Made by a program: the position numbers and the translations under genes. A stretch of DNA of 64,000 nucleotides from an uncultured Gammaproteobacteria bacterium (GTDB lineage Bacteria; Pseudomonadota; Gammaproteobacteria; Steroidobacterales; UBA11654). A model generated the notes under the pieces. That model ran no database searches, was not told the DNA's origin, and worked only from the letters and a program-made list of their open reading frames with translations. Below are positions 1-8,034 of this stretch, one piece after another (within the stretch, counting starts at the first letter, position 1; the number at the start of each line of letters is the position of its first letter). The stretch spans positions 1 to 64,000 of the forward strand of contig CACJRN010000006.1 in NCBI GenBank assembly GCA_902595845.1. Reading direction: 5' to 3'.

Positions 1-70
1 GATCATTTCTTCTATTACCAACTCAATTTAACTGCCCTAATTGAAGGGGGGCAATAAAAGGAATTGAAAA

Positions 71-2353
71 ATGACAATTAAAAATTACTTATCAAAAACA
101 ATAACTCTTCTGGCCGCAACGATCTTTTCAGTCTCGTCTTTTGCACAAAACAACGAGCCTATGTTTGAAGAGATAATCGTTACCGCCGAAAAAAGAAGCG
201 AGAGTCTTCAAGACTTATCTCAAGCAGTGACAGTGCTTAGTGGCATTGATTTAGACAATAGGCAGATCTCCACATTTGTAGATCTCAGCGCAATAGCTCC
301 AGGCGTGAATGTTGCAAAAAATGAGGGCTTTAAGACCGTAATAACCATCAGAGGCGTTGGCTATGAAACAAACCAAAATGCAATTGCTACGCCGTCAGTT
401 TCTTATCACCTTGATGGTATTTATGTAGCGTCCCCATACTCTCTGCAAACAGATTTTCTTGACCTAGAGAGGATAGAGGTTCTTAGGGGGCCGCAGGGTA
501 CACTCTTTGGACAAAACTCAACAGGCGGGGCTATTAATGTTGTAACACAAGCCCCAACAACAGACGAAACCTATGGTTCTGCAGACCTAACGGTTGGCAA
601 TCATGGACTGTTAAAAACAAGAGCATTTATAAACAAACCAATCAGTGAAAACCTGGCAATGCGCGCTTCTTTTATTTCAAACAAAAGAGACGGCTTTACA
701 GAAAACCTTACAAATGGTCAGGACCTTGATGACGCTGATAGTGTTTCTGCAAGGGTTCGCCTTAGTTACGAACCTTCAGACACATTTCGAGCAAACTTCA
801 TGGCACAAATGTTTCATGAAGATAGAAACGGTGCTGCCCAAAAAGGAATTATTGATCCAACTCCTGACCCAAGACAACTTCGACAGAACTCATTAACAGA
901 GCACCAATTAGATGCAGAGCTATTCAGCGCGGTGTTGGAGTGGGACCGTGAAAACTTCAGTATCAAGTCTCTGACAAGCTATCAGGTTGACGACATCCTT
1001 GTAAGAAGAGATAACGACAGAAATGATCTTGATTACCTGCCCCCATTTGCTTTACTACCAAGCGAATACGATCCAGAAACAAATAAACAGACAACGATCA
1101 CGCAAGAAATTAACCTTGTCTCATCAGAACCAATGTTTGGTAAGCTTGATTGGGTTGCTGGCTTCTTCTATCTAAATACTGAAATAGAAATCAGCATCTT
1201 AGAGAGGCTTGATTTTGGATTTGACGGCGTTTTCGACCCTTTCACAATCGATGATGTATATAGCTATAGTGGCGACTTTGGGTTTATCACAAACTCCAAA
1301 CCAGAGAGAGACTCAACTTCATTTTATGGACAAGGAACATGGAATCACAGCGACTCACTTAGAACTGTATTTGGGTTGAGACACACAAAAGATGAAGTAT
1401 ATAGTGCTGTTACGAACTTTTATGGGCGTTCAGGCACAGACATTCTCGAAACCGATGGCAACAAGGTAACAGGCAGGTTTGTTGTTGAAAAAGATATTGA
1501 TGACAACACAATGGTCTATGGTTCATTCACAAGAGGTTACAAACCAGGAGGTTCGAACTTAACATACGGCAGAGAGGATGAGGTTGCACAAATTGTTGTA
1601 TTACCAACATTTCAAGAGGAAATTGTAGACGCTTTTGAGGTGGGACTTAAAACAGACCTCGCAGATGGCAGGGCGAGATTAAACGCGGCGGCATTCCTTT
1701 ACAACTACGAAGGGCTTCAATACCAAGCCACAGACCCCGAGGTTTTTGAGGGTGGAGTTGGAAATATTCCTGACTCAGAGATATATGGCGCAGAACTGGA
1801 GCTCTCAACATTCTTGTCAGACTCAGTCATTTTGGATTTGAGAATGTCTTGGTTGGATACGGAAATCACAGCAGACCACTTGGCATTGGATAATGTTGAG
1901 TCTGAGGCAGCAACCAATGCATTGCTTGGACAAGGCATAGGGCTTTTTAGCAATGAAGTGCAAATTGCGCGTGCTGGAAGAATACAAAACGTCCGTGGCA
2001 ATGAGTTAGCTAAGACTCCTAGCTTTACAGGTAATGTTGCACTCAATTGGACCAATGAGCAAAACTGGGGAGAGTTAAAGGGCACGCTTCAATACACTTA
2101 TCGTGGCGGCTTTAAACATAGAATTTTCAATAATTCACAAACAGATATTGTTCCAAACTATGATGTGCTTGATATCATGCTCGGCTTTTACCCATCAAGT
2201 GCAGAGAATCAGCATTTTGAAATCATCGGCAAAAACCTTTTTGATCAGGACGGCATTAACGCCAGGTTTACCGATGTTTTTGGTGTTGGAGCAACAGGGG
2301 ATGAACTGATAGCGCCAAGACAAATAATGCTAAGGTTTGTTACACAGTTCTAA
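71..2353 (+). CDS. TonB-dependent outer-membrane receptor
   Basis: Outer-membrane beta-barrel that takes up a large or scarce substrate using energy from TonB-ExbBD. Residues 1-25 form a signal peptide ending SSFA. A TonB box (EEIIVTAEKR, residues 33-42) follows, then a plug domain with RIEVLRGPQGTLFGQNSTGG around 134-153, then the barrel. The last residue is Phe, as outer-membrane assembly expects. Length (760 aa) is normal. An AAAGG ribosome-binding site sits about 8 nt before the ATG. The type resembles the large receptor family of marine gammaproteobacteria and sphingomonads; no SusD or substrate-specific signature is visible, so the ligand is unknown. It lies just upstream of the catabolic-looking operon at 2409-15895 and might import its substrate, but a hairpin separates them. 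Confidence 0.93.
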   Translation: MTIKNYLSKTITLLAATIFSVSSFAQNNEPMFEEIIVTAEKRSESLQDLSQAVTVLSGIDLDNRQISTFVDLSAIAPGVNVAKNEGFKTVITIRGVGYETNQNAIATPSVSYHLDGIYVASPYSLQTDFLDLERIEVLRGPQGTLFGQNSTGGAINVVTQAPTTDETYGSADLTVGNHGLLKTRAFINKPISENLAMRASFISNKRDGFTENLTNGQDLDDADSVSARVRLSYEPSDTFRANFMAQMFHEDRNGAAQKGIIDPTPDPRQLRQNSLTEHQLDAELFSAVLEWDRENFSIKSLTSYQVDDILVRRDNDRNDLDYLPPFALLPSEYDPETNKQTTITQEINLVSSEPMFGKLDWVAGFFYLNTEIEISILERLDFGFDGVFDPFTIDDVYSYSGDFGFITNSKPERDSTSFYGQGTWNHSDSLRTVFGLRHTKDEVYSAVTNFYGRSGTDILETDGNKVTGRFVVEKDIDDNTMVYGSFTRGYKPGGSNLTYGREDEVAQIVVLPTFQEEIVDAFEVGLKTDLADGRARLNAAAFLYNYEGLQYQATDPEVFEGGVGNIPDSEIYGAELELSTFLSDSVILDLRMSWLDTEITADHLALDNVESEAATNALLGQGIGLFSNEVQIARAGRIQNVRGNELAKTPSFTGNVALNWTNEQNWGELKGTLQYTYRGGFKHRIFNNSQTDIVPNYDVLDIMLGFYPSSAENQHFEIIGKNLFDQDGINARFTDVFGVGATGDELIAPRQIMLRFVTQF

Positions 2354-2363
2354 AACAAAAGAA

Positions 2364-2396
2364 ATACCTCTAGGCACAAAAAAAGCCTAGAGGTAT
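2364..2396. terminator. 12-bp perfect hairpin between receptor gene and operon
   Basis: ATACCTCTAGGC (2364-2375) pairs perfectly with GCCTAGAGGTAT (2385-2396) around a 9-nt A-rich loop. It starts 10 nt after the receptor stop codon. On the + strand no U-run follows the stem. On the - strand the transcript would run into a U-rich stretch, the classical intrinsic terminator shape, yet no - strand gene ends here. It may work as a terminator or mRNA-end stabiliser for the receptor transcript. The stem is certain, the function is inferred. Confidence 0.6.
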
Positions 2397-2408
2397 AACT
2401 AAGAATCA

Positions 2409-2978
2409 ATGGAAAAACACTTTATCCAATCTCAGCAACTCTTAAAAGACTCCTTTGAGCTCGCCTGGAGTGTTTATGACAGCGGCTATAGGCCCAACTA
2501 TATTGTGGGTGTTTGGCGGGGCGGTGCTCCAATTGGGATAGCGGTTCAAGAGTTTTTAGATGTCCTGGGCGTTCAATCAGATCACATAGCCATCAGAACA
2601 TCTTATTATTCAGGAATTGCTGAACGAAAAAAGAGCGTACAAGTTTACGGACTAAATTATGTAATCAAAAAACTCGAGTCAGAAGACTCTTTGTTAATAG
2701 TCGATGATGTTCATGATACCGGCGTGTCAGTAGACCAAATAATTAACGATATAAAAAAAGCATGCAAAAAAAACACGCCGGAAATAAAAGTAGCCACACC
2801 ATATTTTAAACCAAACAACAATGAGACAAGCAGAACACCAGATTATTTTCTACACGAAACAGATCAATGGCTCGTTTTTCCGCATGAGCTGGAAGGCCTT
2901 TCTGCGAAAGAAATTGCCGAAAATAAGCCAGAGCTTTCAAGGCTAATAGATAAAATAGAGCCGCTTCTAAAAAAATAA
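2409..2978 (+). CDS. Phosphoribosyltransferase family protein (type I PRTase fold)
   Basis: Small type I phosphoribosyltransferase-like protein of 189 aa. The PRPP-binding loop LLIVDDVHDTGVS is at residues 95-107, preceded by a YIVGVWRGG segment (31-39) that matches the PPi loop of hypoxanthine/xanthine phosphoribosyltransferases. A purine base substrate is therefore likely but not provable. It is the first gene of a tightly packed + strand run reaching 15895, which otherwise looks catabolic, so a salvage or nucleotide-handling role inside that pathway is possible. Start is the first ATG, 13 nt after the upstream hairpin. Confidence 0.8.
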   Translation: MEKHFIQSQQLLKDSFELAWSVYDSGYRPNYIVGVWRGGAPIGIAVQEFLDVLGVQSDHIAIRTSYYSGIAERKKSVQVYGLNYVIKKLESEDSLLIVDDVHDTGVSVDQIINDIKKACKKNTPEIKVATPYFKPNNNETSRTPDYFLHETDQWLVFPHELEGLSAKEIAENKPELSRLIDKIEPLLKK

Positions 2979-3025
2979 AGCAGCGTTACCAACCCGCTTG
3001 ACAATCCCAACACAAATTGCAAACA

Positions 3026-3283
3026 ATGAGGCAAACAAAAACACTACCCGAAAATGAACTTGGGCTAGAGAAAATAACCAGGACAAGAAATGTTTTTTTG
3101 GTCTGGATGTTTGGCTTCTTTGTGTTTTTATCCTTTGATCTTTTTGTTGAAGGGATTGTTTTTGAGTGGCTTGCTTGGAATGGAACTAAAAAAAATGATT
3201 GGTTTTTTGTGCTTTGGTGGGGCGCAGTAATGGCCTGGTTTTTTCATGGCGTTTTCACACTTTATGAAAGGTGTTCGCAATGA
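3026..3283 (+). CDS. Small two-helix membrane protein, unknown function
   Basis: About 85 aa with two hydrophobic segments rich in Phe and Trp (VFLVWMFGFFVFLSF and a C-terminal FFVLWWGAVMAWFFHGVF). I recognise no family. I chose ATG 3026; a TTG at 3017 is in frame but weaker. Its stop overlaps the start of the following flavoprotein gene (ATGA), so the two are translationally coupled. A membrane-anchor or partner role for that oxidoreductase is a guess from position. Confidence 0.6.
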   Translation: MRQTKTLPENELGLEKITRTRNVFLVWMFGFFVFLSFDLFVEGIVFEWLAWNGTKKNDWFFVLWWGAVMAWFFHGVFTLYERCSQ

Positions 3284-4485
3284 TGTTTGACGTTCTAATC
3301 ATAGGCGGAGGGCAGGCGGGGAGCATGACTGCTATAAACCTAAGAAAACAAAAGTATGAAGGCAGTATTGCGATCATCACAGAAGAAAGGCATCACCCTT
3401 ACCAAAGACCACCTCTTTCAAAAGGCTTTCTATCAGGACATATCAAACAAGAAAGTCTGTTTTTTAAGTCAGAACACTACTATGAAAAAAACAACATAAA
3501 GGTTTTTCTAAAAAGCCGTGCAGTTGGCATTGAAGCAAAAAAACAAAAAGTCATTTTAGAGCGAGGCGAGGAAATAAAATACAAAAAGCTTATTATCGCC
3601 ACAGGAAGCAAACTCAACAAAATAACCCCAGAAGAGGACGAAAAGATTGTTTATCTTAACTCCATTGCCAATGCAGTGAACCTGAAAAAAAGACTCGAAG
3701 AACACAAAAGTATAGGGATTGTTGGGGCTGGATATATAGGGCTAGAGGTTGCAGCAACAGCAAAAAAAATGGATCTGAAAACAACCGTGTTTGAGACAGA
3801 AAAAAGAATTATGCAAAGATCAGCAAGTGATGAAATTGCAAACTTCATAAAGAACTACCATGAGAAAATGGGTGTTGAGTTCAAACTGGGGTCACGGGTA
3901 CAAAAAATATCGACTGAAAACAAAACAAGAATCATTCTTGATGACGGACAAGTTTCAGACCCTGATTTTGTTGTTATTGGCGTAGGTGTGCATGCCGCTT
4001 GCGACATAGCTCAAGAGGCTGGAATTGATTGCAACAACGGCATTTTAGTTGACGAGACCTGCCTAACCAGCGAAGAAAACATTTATGCCGCAGGAGATTG
4101 TGTAAGCTATTATTTTTCTAGGTATGGCTCAAGGCAACGACTGGAATGTGTTCAAAACGCAATTGATCAAGCCACAATTGTTTCCGCAGCAATCATGGGT
4201 GAACCAACTGCTTATAAATCAATCCCATGGTTTTGGTCAGACCAATATGATTTAAAAATTCAAATTGCAGGCCTATCACAAGACAGCGATTTTTTGGTGA
4301 CCAGAGGCAATAAAAATGACTGCAAGTTTTCGGTATGTCATTTTAAAAACAACAAGCTGAGGGCTGTAGAATGTGTGAACGACCAAAAAACATTTATGTT
4401 GGGAAAAAAGCTAATCGAAACAGAAAGCAAGATCACTCCCGAGGCAATTGAAAATATTCAAACAAACCTCAGAGACTGGAAATGA
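3280..4485 (+). CDS. FAD/NAD(P)-dependent ferredoxin reductase-like oxidoreductase
   Basis: Two-Rossmann-fold flavoprotein of the rhodocoxin/putidaredoxin reductase type, which passes electrons from NAD(P)H to a ferredoxin or rubredoxin. The FAD dinucleotide motif IIGGGQAGS lies near the N-terminus, the YQRPPLSK motif typical of this family at about 41-48, the NAD(P)-binding IGIVGAGYIGLEVA at about 145-158, and the second FAD motif IYAAGDC in the C-terminal third. The ATG overlaps the previous stop by 4 nt, and its own stop overlaps the next small membrane protein gene. No ferredoxin, P450 or oxygenase partner is adjacent, so the acceptor is unknown. The FAD monooxygenase at 6079 would not need it. 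Confidence 0.9.
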   Translation: MMFDVLIIGGGQAGSMTAINLRKQKYEGSIAIITEERHHPYQRPPLSKGFLSGHIKQESLFFKSEHYYEKNNIKVFLKSRAVGIEAKKQKVILERGEEIKYKKLIIATGSKLNKITPEEDEKIVYLNSIANAVNLKKRLEEHKSIGIVGAGYIGLEVAATAKKMDLKTTVFETEKRIMQRSASDEIANFIKNYHEKMGVEFKLGSRVQKISTENKTRIILDDGQVSDPDFVVIGVGVHAACDIAQEAGIDCNNGILVDETCLTSEENIYAAGDCVSYYFSRYGSRQRLECVQNAIDQATIVSAAIMGEPTAYKSIPWFWSDQYDLKIQIAGLSQDSDFLVTRGNKNDCKFSVCHFKNNKLRAVECVNDQKTFMLGKKLIETESKITPEAIENIQTNLRDWK

Positions 4486-4712
4486 GCATGAGGAAGGTTC
4501 TTGGCAGCATTTTGTTTTTTGGCTCTTGGCTGGTATATGCATTACTGATCTTTATTGCAGCTGACGCAGAATGGACGACTGCAGAAAAGTTCGGCATAGG
4601 AGCCGCTTTATATGGTGTAAGCTGGATAACCTTTGTAGCGGGCAGCATATTGCTTGGGCCAGACTTTATAGAAAAGATTAAACTAATGATAAAACCTAAA
4701 AATAAAAAATAA
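4482..4712 (+). CDS. Small membrane protein, unknown function
   Basis: 76 aa with two probable membrane helices (ILFFGSWLVYALLIFIAA and ALYGVSWITFVAGSILLG) and a basic C-terminal tail (KLMIKPKNKK). No family recognised. The start overlaps the oxidoreductase stop (ATGA) and the pgi ATG follows one base after its stop, so it is embedded in the operon. Together with the small membrane protein at 3026 it brackets the ferredoxin-reductase-like gene, suggesting a membrane electron-transfer unit (inference). Confidence 0.6.
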   Translation: MSMRKVLGSILFFGSWLVYALLIFIAADAEWTTAEKFGIGAALYGVSWITFVAGSILLGPDFIEKIKLMIKPKNKK

Positions 4713-4713
4713 G

Positions 4714-6069
4714 ATGCCATCATTTAAAAACTTAGTTGATGATAAAAAAAACACCGAACCAGGCGATGTCGTGACGACAAAAAAAGCAGGCGGGCTAACA
4801 TTTGATTTTAGTTTTCAGCGCTTCTCCGAAACATATCTTGATTCATTTATAGAGCATGTAAAAGAAGCAAAAGTCATTGAAAGGTTTGACGCAATTTATT
4901 CAGGAGAACAAGCAAACACAACAGAAAACAGACCAGTTGACCACTTTGGTTATAGAAAAGAAAACAGCGCTAGAGAGCAAAGTGTTTTAGATGAACAAGA
5001 GAAAGCATTGGTTCTGAGCGAACATATCAATAAACAAGAATATGAAGCAATCATCTTTTTTGGTATCGGCGGCTCACAACTTGGGCCCGAGCTAATTCAA
5101 CAAACACTCTGCTATAACAAAAACAAAAAAATCGTTTTTATAACTGGAAGCGATCCACTGGAGGCTGAATTTAAAACAAAAGGCTTAAACCTTGATGCAT
5201 GCGCTTTTATCTTGGCGTCAAAATCTTTTTCCACCATAGAGACATTAAAATCATTTGAGCTGGTGACCCAAAAAGCACACATGCAAAACACATATGCAAT
5301 TACATCAAACATCGCTGGAGCAGAAGCCTTCGGCGTATCGCGCAAAAATATACTGACCTTTAGTGAGGCAACCGGAGGCAGGTTTTCGATTTGGTCTCCA
5401 ATCAACCTGCTTTTCTTGATACAGTTGGGCGAACAATCCATAGAAGAGTTCTATTTGGGAGGACGAGAGGCAGACGAAAGCCTTTTAAACGCCAGAACAC
5501 TAGACACTCCTGCAAGTGTTTATATGTCTGCCCAAGACATTCTACACAACAATATTTTGGACAATGAAACAACAGTAATCCTCGCATATGATTGGCCACT
5601 CAGAGGTTTTTATAAGTTCGCTCAACAGCTTGAGATGGAGTCAAATGGTAAACGAGTAGATCAAAACGGGAATAATATAGATTATCAAACAAACCCAATT
5701 GTTTGGGGTGGTTACGGCCCGGTATCCCAGCACTCTTTTTACCAGCAAATCTTTCAGGGTACAAAAGACATGAACCTATACTTTCTTGCCTCAAGAGAGA
5801 ATGAAAAGAAGCTCAACACGGCACAATACCAAGGGCAAACAGATAGTTTATCAGAAGGAACAAAAGCCAATATCCCACCACATAAACAGGTAAGCACAAG
5901 GCGCTTCACCACCATAGAAATGGAAAGCATATCACCTAGGACAGTAGGCAATCTAATTGCTACATGGGAGAATAAAACCATTCTTAATAGCCTTCTTTGG
6001 AACGTCAATGCATTTGACCAGTGGGGCGTCGAGCTAGGAAAAGTAAACACAAAAAAATACTTAAAATAA
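4714..6069 (+). CDS. pgi: Glucose-6-phosphate isomerase (short form)
   Basis: Interconverts glucose 6-phosphate and fructose 6-phosphate. Both family signatures are present: ATGGRFSIWSPINL around 217-230, and an active-site region ending SQHSFYQQIFQGT around 338-350. The C-terminal FDQWGVELGK holds the conserved Lys. At 451 aa it is about 100 residues shorter than the E. coli enzyme and closer to short bacterial forms. Oddity: where E. coli and rabbit enzymes read WGEPGTNGQH with the catalytic Glu, this protein reads WGGYGPVSQH (331-340), so the Glu is Gly. It may still be active through an altered site. Its place inside an otherwise non-glycolytic operon is unusual. Confidence 0.9.
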   Translation: MPSFKNLVDDKKNTEPGDVVTTKKAGGLTFDFSFQRFSETYLDSFIEHVKEAKVIERFDAIYSGEQANTTENRPVDHFGYRKENSAREQSVLDEQEKALVLSEHINKQEYEAIIFFGIGGSQLGPELIQQTLCYNKNKKIVFITGSDPLEAEFKTKGLNLDACAFILASKSFSTIETLKSFELVTQKAHMQNTYAITSNIAGAEAFGVSRKNILTFSEATGGRFSIWSPINLLFLIQLGEQSIEEFYLGGREADESLLNARTLDTPASVYMSAQDILHNNILDNETTVILAYDWPLRGFYKFAQQLEMESNGKRVDQNGNNIDYQTNPIVWGGYGPVSQHSFYQQIFQGTKDMNLYFLASRENEKKLNTAQYQGQTDSLSEGTKANIPPHKQVSTRRFTTIEMESISPRTVGNLIATWENKTILNSLLWNVNAFDQWGVELGKVNTKKYLK

Positions 6070-6078
6070 CAACCCCCG

Positions 6079-7278
6079 ATGCCCAAAGGAAAGGAACCCA
6101 TTTTAATTGTTGGCGGAGGCCCGGTTGGACTAACGACAGCATTAAGATTGAGCCAGTTTGGGGTCAGATCAATAGTTTTAGAGAAAAACAAAACAGTCCA
6201 AAACGAGCTCAGGGCAAGCACTTTTCATCCTCCCACCATTGAAATGTTAGACGAGCTTGGTGTCGCTGCAGAGTTAATATCAATAGGGCTGAAAACAAAA
6301 TGCTGGCAGTTCAGGGTGCATGAAACGGGCGAAAAGGCGGTATTTGATTTAGGACATATAGCACAGGACACAAAATACCCTTATAGGCTTCAAGTTGAAC
6401 AAAAAGAGCTTTGTAGACTTGCTACAAACAAAGCAGAGGCTGATGAGAACATTGAACTAAGAATGGGTCACAAGTTTGAGGGGTTGAGACAAAAAGAAGG
6501 GTTTGTTGAAATAAAGGTCAGGAATAAAAACCATAAAGAATATAAAATCGAAACCCCGATTTTGATTGCTGCAGACGGAAGCAGTAGCGAGATAAGAAAA
6601 ACCATGGATTTGGAGTTCCCTGGGTTAACCTACCCAGAAACATCCATATTGGTGGCCACTGAGTTTCCCTTTCATGAGCACATTAACGGTCTTTCAAACG
6701 TGAACTATGTTTGGAGCAAATGGGGAACTTACTCATTGCTTAAATTGCCTGGTATATGGCGTTGTTCATTATACCCAGATGTAAACGAGAGCATTGAACA
6801 TGCTGTGAGACCAGAAAGCATCAGCGAAAAATTAAACCGAATCGTGCCAAATCAGAATGACTTTAGGGTGTTAGAGGTTAGGCCATATAAGATTCATCAA
6901 AGAATATTAAAAAAATATCACCACGGAAGGGTTGTCTTTGTAGGAGATGCAGCGCATCTGAATAGCCCATCTGGCGGCATGGGAATGAATGGCGGTATAC
7001 ACGACGGGTGGAATCTCGCTGAAAAATTAAAAGAAATACTTTTTGATGGGCGGCCTCTAACAAGATTGGATGTTTATAGTGAACAAAGACAAAAAATAGC
7101 TGAAAATGAAATTTTAAAAAATGCACATAAAAACAGATCAAGAATGCAAGAAAGAGACGAAAGCATTAGGATAGCAGAGCTAAAAGAGCTGAAAAAAATA
7201 GCAAGCGACCCCGAAAGGGCCAGAGAGTTTTTGTTGAGGTCAAGCATGATTGCAGGACTGAGAGAAATTGAAAGCTAA
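6079..7278 (+). CDS. FAD-dependent aromatic-ring-type monooxygenase
   Basis: Class A flavoprotein hydroxylase, which uses NAD(P)H, O2 and FAD to hydroxylate aromatic or related substrates. Visible motifs: GGGPVG dinucleotide-binding site at 12-17, the DG motif LIAADGSSSEIRK in the middle, and the GD motif GDAAHLNSPSGGMGMNGG around 287-305. At 399 aa it matches PHBH-like single-component hydroxylases. The next gene encodes an Asp/Glu-racemase/maleate-isomerase-fold enzyme 8 nt downstream, and an aldehyde dehydrogenase follows. That trio recalls ring hydroxylation and diacid breakdown, but no ring-cleavage dioxygenase is present in the window. Substrate unknown. Confidence 0.88.
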   Translation: MPKGKEPILIVGGGPVGLTTALRLSQFGVRSIVLEKNKTVQNELRASTFHPPTIEMLDELGVAAELISIGLKTKCWQFRVHETGEKAVFDLGHIAQDTKYPYRLQVEQKELCRLATNKAEADENIELRMGHKFEGLRQKEGFVEIKVRNKNHKEYKIETPILIAADGSSSEIRKTMDLEFPGLTYPETSILVATEFPFHEHINGLSNVNYVWSKWGTYSLLKLPGIWRCSLYPDVNESIEHAVRPESISEKLNRIVPNQNDFRVLEVRPYKIHQRILKKYHHGRVVFVGDAAHLNSPSGGMGMNGGIHDGWNLAEKLKEILFDGRPLTRLDVYSEQRQKIAENEILKNAHKNRSRMQERDESIRIAELKELKKIASDPERAREFLLRSSMIAGLREIES

Positions 7279-7286
7279 ATAGATTA

Positions 7287-8009
7287 ATGATGAAAGACTA
7301 CGCAAGGAAAGGAAGGCTGGCAGTTGCAACGCCGCAGGCCAACCCAACAGTTGAGGCTGAGCTGAGGAGAATGCTGCCATATGATGTTGATTACTGTACT
7401 TTGAGACTTGTGAGCGAAAGCAGCGACCCAAAAACACGATTAATTGAATATTTAACAACGCTTCCCGAAACAATAAAAAGTCAGCTTTCAGGAATGGCTG
7501 CTGACACACTGCTTTTTGGGTGTACAGCTAGTTCATACCTAACAGATGAAAAAACAGAAAAAGACGTCATGGCAGAGGCAAGTGAGATCCTCAACGGGGC
7601 TGAAATAATTAATGCTGCAAAAGCAATCAAAAAATACTTTACCCAGAACAAGATAAAAAAAATTGCCATTTTGACCCCATATCCTCAGTGGCTTCAAGAG
7701 CATGCAATGAGATACTGGACAGAACAAGGTATTGAAGTGGTTGCCACAGAGCAGGTTGATATTGGCGGAGAGGACACCTATAAAATTTATGAACTATCAT
7801 CCAATGACGCAAAGCCTGGCCTAATAAACCTTATGGAAGCTGATTGCGAGGCAATTTTAATCTCTGGTACAGGTATGCCATCTCTGAGGTTGATTGCTGA
7901 GTTTAATCAACCAAGTAAAAAAATCATTTCATCCAACTACGCAATGACCATAATTGGGTTATCCTATCTTGGTTTGAAACCAAAAAAACAAACCGAGTGG
8001 TTTTCGTAA
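7287..8009 (+). CDS. Asp/Glu racemase superfamily enzyme (maleate isomerase / arylmalonate decarboxylase-like)
   Basis: 240 aa protein with the two-domain Asp/Glu racemase fold. The N-terminal VATPQANPTVE corresponds to the conserved strand-loop of maleate isomerases and arylmalonate decarboxylases. The first catalytic position has Cys79 in LLFGCTASS. The second position, Cys in isomerases and racemases, is Gly194 in LISGTGMPSL. A single-Cys site argues against an ordinary two-base racemase. Arylmalonate decarboxylase also has a single Cys, but on the opposite side. The gene is packed between the FAD monooxygenase and the aldehyde dehydrogenase. Exact reaction cannot be assigned. Confidence 0.82.
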   Translation: MMKDYARKGRLAVATPQANPTVEAELRRMLPYDVDYCTLRLVSESSDPKTRLIEYLTTLPETIKSQLSGMAADTLLFGCTASSYLTDEKTEKDVMAEASEILNGAEIINAAKAIKKYFTQNKIKKIAILTPYPQWLQEHAMRYWTEQGIEVVATEQVDIGGEDTYKIYELSSNDAKPGLINLMEADCEAILISGTGMPSLRLIAEFNQPSKKIISSNYAMTIIGLSYLGLKPKKQTEWFS

Positions 8010-8034
8010 AAACAAACAAAAAAACAAAAAGAAT

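Noticed and set aside
5754-6221. 155-codon open frame on the - strand across the pgi/monooxygenase junction
   Set aside because: Antisense to two clear enzymes and without family resemblance.
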